The notes under the pieces: generated by a model
Databases searched by the model: none
Seen by the model: only the letters and a program-made list of their open reading frames with translations
Told to the model about the DNA's origin: nothing
Part shown: positions 12,127 through 23,370 of the stretch, piece by piece
How positions within the stretch are numbered: position 1 is the first letter of the stretch
Layout: each line of letters starts with the position of its first letter
Assembly (NCBI GenBank): GCA_020543525.1
Contig: JAHYIO010000005.1
Coordinates: 1,833,001 to 1,897,000 of the forward strand
Length of the DNA stretch: 64,000 nucleotides
Direction: 5' to 3'
From: Coriolopsis trogii
Lineage: Eukaryota > Basidiomycota > Agaricomycetes > Polyporales > Polyporaceae
Translations under genes and position numbers: made by a program

Positions 12127-12553
12127 TCTTCGCAGGATCGCTTCCCGGCTCTGGTGAACGTGTTCGCGATGTGCAAATGGTGTACAGTACTGTCCGCCAG
12201 GCTGTATCATAGAGTCAGCATTTAAAGATCGAGATATGGTGTGTGTGCATTCCCCCTCGCGTTCGTCATTGGGATGTTGTAGGCGCCGATGCTACCGCAC
12301 CTGATGCAGCAGCCCAAAGCAAGTCGAAGTGGGCTGCAACCGTTCTGAGAGTTCAACATGCTCATCTTCGATGCGCGCCACCTGTCACTGTGATGACAAT
12401 ATGCTAACTCCGGCCACCCCTGCGTTTGTCTCCATCAGACTCCAGCATCAAACAGGGGTAGCGTGTGAATGTGTGTTTGTGTGTGCAAACAAGTTGGCGT
12501 TGCCACGATGCGTGCGTTCTCCTCTGTCTTTCACTCCTTCACAGTCTTTTCGT
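12127..12553. other. Intergenic, no gene seen
   Basis: Between SHP1 and the SEP-only gene; contains a T/G-rich tract (12466-12490). No coding signal. Confidence 0.5.
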
Positions 12554-13163
12554 ATGGGAAATGCAACGAGCACTCACCAGGGTCGGGAGGCACCAGTGAG
12601 GCCTGTCGGTGTCTCCGACGGCAAGCCAGTGAAGAAATCGGTCCCAGAGAAGGCTGCAGTGTATGTCGTCGCCATTCTCTGCAGTTAGGGGCACGTCCTG
12701 ATTAGTGACTGATATGTCTAGAAAGACTCCCGAAAGAGGTAAGTCTTTGCCCAGCTCGTGGTGTGGCTCGGAGCGAGTTGGACCGACGTTGACATCTTGC
12801 ACAGGGCTGGGAGAAAAGACAGTCATCCGACACATAACGTTCTGGCGCGACGGGTTCTCCGTCGAGGATGGCGAGCTCATGCGTTATGACGACCCTGTCA
12901 ACCAGCGGATCCTCGAGGAAATCAATGCGGGGTACGCTTGATCGATGTCTTTGATATTGTGCTCGCTACTGGCTCGCTGACTGTGCCTCCGTCATAGACG
13001 CGCTCCCCCAACGTTGTTCAATGTCAGACCAGGGCAAGGTGTTGAGGTGGTGGTCGCGAGACGCCTCGCGGAGAGTCCTTTGAGTGATTCTCAGCCGTGT
13101 GAAGGTCACACTCCTGAAGTCGAGGCTGCGACCTCTACGGAACCGCGCACCAATTCTCGGTAG
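12554..13163 (+). CDS. SEP-domain-only protein, Shp1 paralogue
   Basis: Short relative of the adjacent Shp1 gene. Exons 12554-12660, 12722-12738 (a 17-nt microexon), 12805-12931 and 12998-13163 join in phase to give 138 residues. The SEP domain is complete: [27 protein letters not shown], then [21 protein letters not shown]. The intron inside the SEP domain lies at the same codon and phase as in SHP1 (after the Ala-Gly before APP), which shows common descent. UBX, the p47 linker and the UBA are all missing. The N-terminus MGNATSTH fits an N-myristoylation motif (Gly2, Ser6). In p47 the SEP domain mediates trimerisation and protease inhibition; a membrane-attached regulator of Shp1 or Cdc48 is an inference only. 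Confidence 0.7.
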
Positions 13164-13876
13164 CACTCTGACCTCGGGTGAAGTAGTCTCGCTATCAAAG
13201 CAAAGGTGAGCTTCAGGAACATCTCATGCCATTGAAGTATCCTACTTACTCACGTCGCGTAATTGCTGACATGCTCTCGATCTTCAACCTTACAGCGCAC
13301 AAGCCAGACACACAAACAGCCCTTGAAGCGTGCGTCGGTGCATCGCGAATAACCTGCGGGGTCTGCACGAGGTTGAGCATGATTTTCCAAGTGTGTATGA
13401 GATCCACGCGTATGTAGAGTGGGCGTTTTGATGTCGAGAATACACAATTTGAGTGTGCGAAACTTGTGGTACCGTCTCGGCTGAATCTGATCATGATGCG
13501 AACGCAAGTTCATTGATGGTGCGCCACCAACTCTGCACGGTAAATCCAAGATAGACTGAGCAACTCTGCCAGTCTAACGCGATTCAGGGGCACCCGCTGG
13601 TAATATTCTTGGTTTGGGGAAAATTTTCACGCCACCGCGAGCGATGCGACAACTCCAAATCTGTCGCCCCGACGGCCTCCTCGTCGTCGTCGTCCTCAAC
13701 TTCCATGTTGCTCACCTTCGCCGTGCCCGCACGCGGGGCACATGCATGAGCTCTTCTTTGTCTATCGCAGACAGAGCTTAGCGTGTGACCGCGGACTCGG
13801 AATTCGTGCCGTACGCGTTCTAAACGTGAGTCGCCTCCCGTGATTCCTGCCCATCCAGAATCAATGCAATACCATA
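13164..13876. other. Intergenic, no gene seen
   Basis: No convincing open frames. A (CGT)n-like stretch is present near 13680-13695. Confidence 0.5.
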
Positions 13877-16800
13877 ATGCCTGCGAAATGTAACAGCGAC
13901 CTTTGTCCTCATCTCATCGATAGAGCACAGTCGACGATGACTGCACAGACGGCCCCGGTGGCGACCCCTTACTCCTCGATTGGCCTCTCAGCGACACCCC
14001 TGCCCAGCGCGATCACGAGTGCACCAAAGATATCGACAAACGCGCAGAGGAAGCCATCGGCGGCACACCCAGTGGGGGATGGATGTCAGGACGTCATCCC
14101 GCTGGAGCGTATACGCATATGCTCGAACATTCAGTGCACGAACATCCTGGAGGCGGAGTGGCCGTGGCCAAAATGCGCGTCATGCAGGCAGCTCGGCAAA
14201 TGGGCGGTGAGTATTACTCTCCTTTGTTTGTTCAGGTAGCTGACCGCGCTTCAACTCCCCCACTCTTGTTCGCAATATCAACGTACGCGGCGCACGTCCC
14301 ACCTCCTACCCCCCGAACTCTCGCTCCTCTATAGCACCTTCCATGCTCGTTGTGTGCCGTCCCTATCCGCGTTACCCATGTCCGAGCGAAGCTGGGGGGG
14401 AATATACTGTGCACGACTTGCGGCGAACAGAGAATTGTGAGTACTCGTGTTCCTCATTTCGATTACCTCCCGCGTTGGCTCCTTTCGTTCGGGGTAGACC
14501 TCCGTTACTGCAAGTCGCGAGCGAATGCAGATGATTCGCGCTGCCGTCACTTTAGTCGCAATAGACTCATGCCTCGTGGTACCTTCGCTTCGTACCGTTC
14601 ATTTGTTTACACGCCCCATGTTCCGCCCTCGTATGCTCATTTTATGTCTCATAGGACGTCCCGTGCTCGTTGTGCTCCATCTCGGTCCGCGTTGCGTACG
14701 GTCGTTTCTACTCCGGGAAGACCATACTGTGCACTTCTTGCCGCGCCCAAAAACCTGCACCCGCGGCCGGTATGCATGCTCGAGCTTCTGTTTCGCCGCA
14801 AGAGGTGTCTACGAGGACGAGCGCTCCGTCTTCGTCTTCTGGCTCCTTGTTCGAGGGGCGTCCAGTATCCATTTCGGTGCCAGGTCCTATCAAACAGTCG
14901 TACGCGCCACCTCATCCTCCAGCTCCTCTACCGCCACCCCCGCCAACTGCAAACGCGCCTGCGTCTCTAAACATGGACGCGGTCAGGGCGTTGGTGCACC
15001 CGGACCACCAACACCTGCTCAACGACTTGCACGGTCCTCCTGCTCCCCTGATTCCATTGGTACCAGTGAACCCAGCCGCCATTCTCACGCATGAACAAGC
15101 TAGGAGGCGCGTGCTTGTCACAATGCCCCACTACGGTTCGCGAGGCGAGATTCTCGCGTTCATCCCTAGCGACGTTCACCGACAGAGCGTTTCGTCGGTA
15201 TACTCGCCGCCGGCACCTGTATCGCTACCGCCGCCCATCGTCCCTCCTGTCGTACCTGTCATCGTTCCTCAAGCCGTAAGCAGCGAAGGGGAGAGCGCAC
15301 CGACCGAGGCACCTATGAAAATGAGCATTACGACGGTCGAGAAGCAAACGGTAAGCCATCGAATTTCCGACCTCCGTACGCCAATCACTAAATGTGATGT
15401 GTTTCAAGTCGAAGGACGCATCGAGAGCGCCGTCTCACCAGGACTCGACGACGCCCCAGGACCCTACATCCGAGCCGGTCACCGCAGCCGAGAGTATGGC
15501 CCCACCCCCACCCCCGATGCGTAGGAAGCGAAAGCGTGCGTCTGCCCCGGTCACACGCATATGCGCCCACCCGAGTTGTGGGCGCACGATACCGCCCGAG
15601 TTCAAGGGTGCGCACTGTGTGGAGTGCGGCTTCTCTCGCTACTGGGACAAGTTTCGAAGGCGGTTCTCGGAGCTCAAGGCATCCATATCTGCCCAAGACC
15701 AGGCGAAGGGGTCTGAGGAAACAGAGGCCTTGGAAGAGAAAGAGAACGAGCCTCCAGTGGCAGTCGCTGAGATATATCCAAGTGTGCCTGGTGAGACGCC
15801 TATGGACGTAACTGTGGCGAGCGCTGCCGCCGCGGCGGTAGAGACACTTGCTATTGATGTGAAGGCCAAGGTAGCTGAGACGCGAGTGGCTGATCCTCAG
15901 CCGCAGTCAGATGCACGGTCAGATTCACGAATAGCAGCACTTACCGCAAACGATCTTCGTGATGTTCCAGACGTCGCGCCGCCCCACGAGAGTAACGACA
16001 GGGCTTCCAATTCCGAGTCTTCTGACGAGGAACCTCTATCTGCCAAGTACGTTCAGCGACACGTTTCCGAACACACTACTTCCGACGAGGAACCTCTCTC
16101 AGCGCACATCCATCACCTCACTTCCGACGACGAGCCTCTGGCAGCGATGTTGCCTCATCCCGTTGCAAAGACAGAGTCCTCGGACGACGAGCCTTTGGCA
16201 GGTCACCTCCTCGCAACAACTCGCATGCGACTCTCAGACTCTGCGATGAATGCCACTCGCAGTGCTGCGGTAGGCGATGACCCGATGGACGTCGATACTC
16301 CGCATACTCTCGAGGCGTCTTCTTCTGCTACTGTAGTCCCTCGACGTGCTGAAGAACCAGCTCGCGCAAGTTCCTCAGCAGCCAACAATTCGCCACGAAA
16401 TGGCTTCCCTGCACCTGCCTCCGACCCTGCGGCATTGAGCGATGCTCTCGCCGTAGCTTCCTCGCCGCTCCCGAATGACTCTCCCGCCACAGCTCCTCCC
16501 CGCATCAGGCGCGTCCGCCTCATACTCGGTCCTCGCCCACCAACGCCAGACTCTCCCTCCTCATCCACCCCCACCTCTCGCACATCTTCCCCCGAGCGTT
16601 CAACAACCAGAGCCTCCCGTTCGATGTCTCCGCACACACTCGAGATGCGGCGGCTCGGTCTTAGTTGGTACAGCGACGAGTCGGAGCTGACGTCGCTCGC
16701 CGAGTCCGCCGATGAGGATGAGGGCGAATCCGAAGTTGACATGCTTGAAAGCGAGCACGAGGCGCGCCCGGTCCTCAAGGTCCGCCTACCCGCCGCTGTA

Positions 16801-18046
16801 CGACCGACTCCGCTGTCGGCGAGGACGGACCTGTCGCCACCGACAAAACACCGGACACAGTGCGAGACGGTTAAGTGTTCGAACTTGCTCCCGCCGGAGA
16901 GGAAGCTGCGGTTCTGCGAGTCGTGTAGGATGCGTAGGAAGCACCTCTGGAAGAAGGATGAGATGCGGCGGGAGCGGAAACGCAAAGAGCTGGAGGAGCT
17001 CATGGACTTCCCGGTACGTTGTTCCGTTTCGGTCGACGGAGAGACTATGAAGGAAAGCACGTCTGTACAAGCCTGCTGATGTGGTTCGCGGACCTTCCAG
17101 ATACCAGCCGATGGTATCTATCCTGCGGATTACCGTGAGTGCAGTGCGAAGACATGCACGCGACGGATCCCACCGGTCGAGCAGTATAAGTACAAGCGTT
17201 GCCCGAGATGCCGGAACTACTCCCGGAGGCGCTTGGCGCGACAGCGTGCGGCAAAGAACCCCGTCGTCGACGACGACGCGCTGCTCGCTGACGCTATACG
17301 TTCCCCAGACGCCATTGTCTCGCCCGCGCGTATGGTGTCCTCAAGTACAGGCCGAACCGGAGGCGTTGATCCAGGAGAGGAGGAGAACAAGCTCGTAGAT
17401 GTGGTACGTGGCCAGGTTCAGGGGAGTGTCCTGTCAGCATGGTTGAGATTCATGCGTGCGCCGCCTGCGGCTTCGTAGCCCGCGTTTCAGCACCTGGCCG
17501 CGCTGCTCGTCGCGCTGCGTGCGCGTTTCGACGAGTTCGGGGCTGCGCAGGCGCGGTATGTGCAGTTGCAGGCGCTTCTTTCCAGCGGGGCGGAGAGGGC
17601 GGAGGAGAGGAAGGCGATGGTGTTCAGCTTCGAGGGAGAGTATTCGGTCGTTGCGAACCCTTCGGGCGGGTCTGTGGACGGGATGGTCAACGCCGTCATC
17701 CAGAACATCGGCCGTGCCCTCAACATGTCCTTCACGTACGTTGCTCTCACCTTCACTGTACTGTTCGGCATTCTGACACTTATTTCCCGTTTCTAGCCTC
17801 GCAGGTATAGAGCCGGGCCCGGAGGAATCTGTCATTGCTGTGTTGCGCGCCGCACACCCCGTCAAAATGCCCGCGCTGCCGGCGGAGGCCAAGACGAAGA
17901 CCGGAGACGGAGACGAGGAGCTGATCAAGACTGCTCCTGCTGAAGTGATCATGGCGGGCGAGCTACAGATCTGCGTTGCGTGGGACCGACGACACAAGTT
18001 CTTCCCCGGACAGAGGATCATCGTGCGTTTCTATTTAGTTGGGTGA
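13877..18046 (+). CDS. Large protein with six repeated cysteine fingers
   Basis: No family recognised. Seven exons fit perfectly in phase: 13877-14206, 14335-14436, 14655-15350, 15409-17013, 17101-17403, 17491-17735 and 17797-18046; about 1,176 residues. Six Cys4 motifs occur: CSNIQC...CASC, CSLCAV...CTTC, CSLCSI...CTSC, CAHPSC...CVEC, CETVKC...CESC and CSAKTC...CPRC. Four have spacing C-x4-C-x12 to 14-C-x2-C and two have C-x2-C-x18-C-x2-C; several are followed by Arg-rich helices (CRMRRK, CRNYSRR). This suggests zinc-binding nucleic-acid or protein-contact modules. The middle has four SDEEPLxA-type acidic repeats (about 16015-16205), then Ser/Pro-rich disorder. The C-terminal 160 residues look globular (FSFEGEYSVVANPSGG, ELQICVAWDRR). 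Nuclear function is an inference from the basic fingers. Exons 2 and 3 start with near-identical fingers, indicating exon duplication. Confidence 0.75.
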
Positions 18047-18786
18047 TGCTAATGTCCTATACCCATCTGTCGGACCGTATGTCCATTTACTTGTTATGTT
18101 TGTGTACGCTATTTGATCCTTTCGTACAGATATTGTGCAACAGTGATGCAGTACTTCGTATCTTCTTGTAATGTATGCGTATACGTCTTGTCTACCCAGA
18201 GGCACCTATTGTCGTCTAATTGTACTGATTCTGTATGAGTTGCCACACTAGAAAATCCCTCACAAGATACTCCAGATAAGTGGGTTAAAGATGTTTCAGT
18301 ACTGTCCTGCCCGCCCCGATTTCCACCAGTAGTGCTGAGGACTCGGTGAGTGGCTGTTGCGCAGCTTCCTAGTCTCGACTGACTACTAGAGCAGATAGAG
18401 GCCCATTCCGATAATCCGAGCGGAGTCTCGATTCTCTTGAACTGAAACATCACTTGGAGTGTTTATGACGACGGGCCTCACAAGAAGCCAGTGGTTAGAA
18501 GGGTTGAATCGAGGCGCCTCGGTAGCGGCGGGTGAGGCACTTTGATGCGTGGGAAATCTGGTGAAATTGTCCCAAACAGGTAGGGTGTCAGGTTCATTCC
18601 TAACCAGGGCCACACACCTCGCAAGTCCTTTGTCTCACCATCTCCGTCTCGCAATCTTCATCCAGCTTCGTTCCTCTAACTGCTAGCCTGCTGCTGCTTC
18701 TCTCCAGCCTCAGTTACAACCGACATAACCTTATCCACCACTGAACGCAGTCGAATCTCAAGCTATACCGACTGGAGGCAGAAGAC
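18047..18786. other. Intergenic; upstream region of FunK1-B
   Basis: No gene seen. The last ~200 bp hold the pyrimidine-rich leader of FunK1-B. Confidence 0.5.
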
Positions 18787-21425
18787 ATGGCGGACAAATG
18801 CGTCGGTTGCAGTCTCGACGAGTTCATCGACGCGTTTTTCCCTCCTGTACCGCCAGAAGCGCCTGGCAAACCTAAGGTCATGAAGAATCCGTTCTCCAAG
18901 CTCGCCGACGCCACCAACATGTCAAAGATTGAGATATCCGAGGCATTCGTGCGTAACAAGCCACTACTCCGTCCCCTGGCCACAGCTTACGGATTTTGCA
19001 GACACACGCCGTCAACACACACGGTCTCGCACCTGGTTACGGCGTTGCGATCTCAGAGAAGAGACCTGTAATCCGAGTTGTTGATCCAAACCATCAGCGA
19101 GTCGACTCAGCCTTTTTTCGAGTGGAAGAAACCCCGGAGAACGGAAGTCCCCAATGGGCCGATCAGATCATACCGGTGAAACTTGTGAACTCGGAGACGA
19201 AGAATGACCCGTACTACGACATCGACGACGACGTTGTCCCAGCCACCACCGGAGCTCGCACCCATGTCCGTGGCCAGCTTATCAAGTACGCAGAACTTGC
19301 TTTCGCCGTCCAGCAACGTACGGCGCTCTTCATGTTCCACATCATGGGCCGTCGCTTCCGTCTCCTCCGTTGGGATAGGTCCGGGTGCATTGTGACCCAG
19401 GTGGTCGACTACGTCCGCAAGTGGGAGAAGGTGTGCGATATCCTCTGGCGGATATCCCGGTTGACCCGCGAACAGCTCGGCTTTGACGCCACTGCCACGC
19501 GCCTCTATCCTCACGATGAGGAGTGGAAGCTGATGACTCAGGCCTCGACAGAGCAGCCCACCGACTGGGACCACACAGAGCGCACTCTCCCCAAGGGAGA
19601 GATTCCGAAGGACATAACGTTCGCATACGTACGTGCCAAGTTCAGGGCCTCACTAGTCGACGAATGGCCCCGGTACAAGATTAGCGTGCCCGACGGCGTG
19701 GGTCAACCACCGCGCTACTTCCTGGTTGGGAAGCCGTCGTTCATGGCTGCCGGGATGGCGGGTCGAGGGACCCAAGGTTTCGTGACGTTTGATCCCGTCA
19801 CTCAAACCTTCATGTGGATGAAGAACGTTTGGCGAGCGACGTGGCTGGACGTCGACAAAGAAGGAGACACCCTCTACAAGCTGGCGGGCGTGCCCCATGT
19901 CCCAACGCTTCTTTGCCATGGTGATATCGAAGGCCATAGGACGATTACCGCCGACTGGTGGACCCGGAAGCATCGAATCAAACCGTACCTATGGAATCCG
20001 CCTCGCCGGGCTTAAAGCGCAAGCGAGGGACGGACGAAGAAGACACTGCCGAACCGCAGACCCAGTCGCGTAAACGTTGTCCGTTTGGTCAAAATCAACA
20101 TTACCGGCTTGTCGTGGCGGAAGTAGCGATGCCTCTCTACAAGATCACCAGAGGGAAACAATTGCTGTCGGTTGTCTATGATTGCTTGAAGGGTACAATC
20201 TCTTCTCTCCTCTTCATGCGCTGGCACCAATTAAATCCATCCCGCAGGTCACTATACAGCCATGGCAAAGAAGCATATCATCCATTGCGACATCAGCGGG
20301 GGCAATGTCCTCATCCTCCCCAAAGCCGTCCCCAGCAGGAAAGGCGACAAGTCCCGCGTTAAGTGGACCGGTCTCCTGGCCGATTGGGAGCTGGCAAAAT
20401 CCACAGTAGTTGAGCCGGGGACGACGCCGCTTGGCCGGTCTACTGAACGCACGGTGCGTCCACTTCATCGCGGTTTGTCTTGCGTTGTCTGTGCCTAACC
20501 AGCCACTCGCTACAGGGCACTTGGCAGTTCATGTCTGTCGGTCTGCTCCGCAAAAAAACCAAGACGGCCTCGACGGTGGACGAGCTCGAGGCGTTCTTCT
20601 ACGTCATCCTCTACTACGCCGTCCGCTACCTGCGCTCGAACTGCACGGACGTCACGCACTGGCTCGGCGACTTCTTCGACTCGTACAGCCGATGGAACGG
20701 GGAGCAACTGTGCGGGAACGTGAAGTCGTACGCGATGCGCAGCGACGTATACCCACGGCTGATCGTCCACGACAGCACGCCGTGGTGTGTCGAGCTCAGG
20801 TTCGACAGTCCGCTCGATATCGTGCTGTACAGTATGATCGAACGCTTCCGCGCGCACTACCGCGTCCAGCAAGAGGAGTCCAGAATCGCGGCAGATATTC
20901 ACGAGGTCGTCGACGAACCTCCGCTTCCTCAGGTGGAAGCAATGAAAGAGGATGATTATGATGATCCGGTCAGGTCGCTCCCCCCCTGGTATCGACGTGG
21001 CCGCGCTCGGAGAGGACACCGTGCTGACTCGTAGGAGAAGAGGGCGGAAGCCTGTGACCCAGAAGGAGAGAAACAGAGCGCGGTCGGTGCAGTCCCACAA
21101 AACGATGCTTCTCCTTCTGCGCAAGGCGCTACGAACGATGGCATGGCCAGCGCAAGATTACGTCGGGGATCAGGCACCGGAGGACCAGATGGACGATTGC
21201 TCCGTGAGCTCAATTGGCACATCGTTGGTGACGTGTCCTAGTACTGGCGACTGCGACGACACCGACGACGATGCCCCCGAACGCCCCAACAAACGGCGCA
21301 AGACTTCGGAGACGTCTGAAGGAGACTGGCCGATGGACACATCCCAGCCGCAGAGGATGGGGCTCTGGTCGTGGGCTCTCGCGGGGGTGATGGCGCTCAT
21401 GCCGGGCCGAGGCAGGGAGGCATAA
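18787..21425 (+). pseudogene. FunK1-type kinase B, frameshifted
   Basis: Close relative of FunK1-A. Exon 1 (18787-18948, MADKCVGCSLDEF) and exon 2 from 19002 are spliced like A. The catalytic exon ends before 20456 and the last exon starts with GTWQFMS near 20519. Two lesions break the frame. Between 19958 and 20012 the frame leaves the DWWTRKH block into a stop, while GLKRKRGTDEED continues in the next frame. At a seven-C run (20980-20986) the frame ends in a stop at 21034, while PPGIDVAALGED continues in another frame. The catalytic loop reads HCDISGGN: the HRD arginine is Cys. The C-terminal segment RARSVQSHK is conserved. A functional kinase is unlikely unless both frameshifts are assembly errors; even then the loop arginine is missing. 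Confidence 0.8.
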
Positions 21426-22108
21426 GAGGAGCCGTTGAACTGTATACTCGTGATTACGCACTCTTGTATGAATGATCACATATTCACCAGTCGTTTGCTG
21501 AGTATAGTTTGCTGGTCATCAGCTTAAGAGACCGGACCCTCTTGCAGCCTGTATGTCAAGCGGTGCAGCTGGGCACAGATATCAATACGGGTGTTCAGCA
21601 TCAACCTGCACGGCGAACCTCTGTTTCAATTGGTGTAAACCCTTGCGAGTGGTGTACAATTGTTCCGAGTCTTCAGGTTTCTTTCAATAGCGCGTATTTG
21701 TCGGAACCTGGTTGTCGCGCACCCCCTCTAAGTGAGACGGTAAGATCAGTACTTGCATAGTGCGGACGAGGGAGACCCGTCTGCTCTTGAACATATTACG
21801 TGAAGTCAAGTGTTTTGCTCACCGATAACGAATACTGTTGTTGCGGACTCACTAAGATGCCATGGCGTCTCGAGGTTTGGGACGAAACAGACGGCATATG
21901 AATGATAGAGGAGGGTGGAATATGAAGATTGCGGGATCATTACACGATAAATGAGAACGTTCGAAATGGAGTTGGCAAGCGTGATGACCCTACTACGCCC
22001 TACGTCAGCGTGCTTCTCGAGTCCGACGCGATGTGCTCACCTTCGACACAAAGCTGTCCGGCACCTCCAACACTCCATACCTGCAGTCAACGGCACGCAT
22101 CCGACATT
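21426..22108. other. Intergenic between convergent genes
   Basis: No coding signal; 3' regions of FunK1-B and the MnSOD gene. Confidence 0.5.
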
Positions 22109-22795
22109 TTACTTTGCCGCCTCCATAAACCGACGCTCAGCTTCCTTGAAGTTGATGACGTTCCAGATAGCGGTGAGGTAGTCGGCCTTGACATTGTGGT
22201 ACTGGAGGTAGAACGCGTGCTCCCAAATGTCGATACCGATGATGGGCACATGGCTCAGGAGCGGGTCCTGGTTTGCCGTCGTCACGATCTCCAGCTTCTT
22301 CGTCTCCGGGTTATACCCGAGCCAGCCCCAGCCGGAGCCCTGGATGGCCGCCGTCGTCGCGTTCATATTCTTCTTGAAAGCATCGACGCTCCCAAAGTCC
22401 GCCTCAAGCGCGTCCTTGAGCGGCCCCGCGCTGAGCTCGCCGCCGCCCGCAGACTGGGGCGCGAGGTTCTTCCAGAAGAGGGTGTGATTGATGTGCCCGC
22501 CCCCGTTGAACTTGAGCGCGGACTGGAGCCGGATCTGGTCCTTGGGTGAGGGTGCCTTCGCGTATGCCTCCTCGGCGGCATTGAGACCAGTCACGTAGGC
22601 CTGATGATGTTTGCTGTGGTGAAGTTCCATGATTTTGGCAGAGATATGAGGCTCGAGGGCATCATAGGCGTAGTCGAGTTTGGGAACAGTGTGAACGGAG
22701 CGCACAGCGGAGGCAAAGGCAGCAATGGAGGGTGTACGCGCAGAGATGCGTGCAAAGCGTGAGACAGAGCGAGCAACAGACGTTAGAACGGACAT
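22109..22795 (-). CDS. SOD2: Mitochondrial manganese superoxide dismutase
   Basis: Converts superoxide to H2O2 and O2 in the mitochondrial matrix. Single exon, 228 residues from the ATG at 22795 ([10 protein letters not shown]); an upstream in-frame ATG at 22828 is less likely. The first ~40 residues are Arg/Ser/Ala-rich with no acidic residues, a typical presequence, before [13 protein letters not shown]. Metal ligands are visible: His in ELHHSKHH, His in [10 protein letters not shown], Asp and His in DIWEHAFY. Further family motifs are [15 protein letters not shown] and the end [13 protein letters not shown]. It is the intact parent of the two degenerate fragments near the tRNA-Phe genes at 39.6 and 44.6 kb. 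Confidence 0.96.
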   Translation of the reverse strand: MSVLTSVARSVSRFARISARTPSIAAFASAVRSVHTVPKLDYAYDALEPHISAKIMELHHSKHHQAYVTGLNAAEEAYAKAPSPKDQIRLQSALKFNGGGHINHTLFWKNLAPQSAGGGELSAGPLKDALEADFGSVDAFKKNMNATTAAIQGSGWGWLGYNPETKKLEIVTTANQDPLLSHVPIIGIDIWEHAFYLQYHNVKADYLTAIWNVINFKEAERRFMEAAK

Positions 22796-23370
22796 GTTAT
22801 GTTCCCTGGTGGTGGACGTTGAGTGCAAGGGTTACCGTTCGCGCTGACGTCGCATTCGCTGAATCCGGTAAGAGAGACGCCCGTTACCATTCACTCGCAC
22901 ACCAAGATCGCGCACTCAACTTAGGATCAGACCTCCGCACACATATGGCGATGGAGCGACCAGTAGCTGTAGAGATGATTTAATGAGATTGATTCCGTTA
23001 GCGTGAGTGTTCACTTGCCATCAGGCTTGACGCGCGAAGTTAACTACCACTACTTCGAGTTTATTGCCTCCGACCTTGGTTGAATCGGACTCGGTGTGCC
23101 TATGCTGAGAAGCTTCAGCTGATAGTAACCTAACCAAATTGTTCTTGTGAGTTGAGATAGGGTAGCGATTACCAGGACACTATCCGATCCTAGGTCCGAG
23201 AAGAGTGGGCGGCCGCTTTGAGCACGCACTACACGATATTTTGAGGACGCAGACACGAAATATGCATTTTGAAACAACAGTATACATGACCAAAGTAGAG
23301 CTACACCGTCCCAAATTCCAGAGCCTTGTTCGACTGCTGGCCGTACGGTGCACGACGAGAGACGTCCTGA
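22796..23370. other. Intergenic, no gene seen
   Basis: Promoter side of SOD2 and 3' side of FunK1-C. No coding signal. Confidence 0.5.

Noticed and set aside
19958..20034. An intron that would remove the first FunK1-B frameshift
   Set aside because: The only GT-AG pair there would cut the conserved TRK block and lacks a good donor; the paralogue A has continuous coding sequence at this point.
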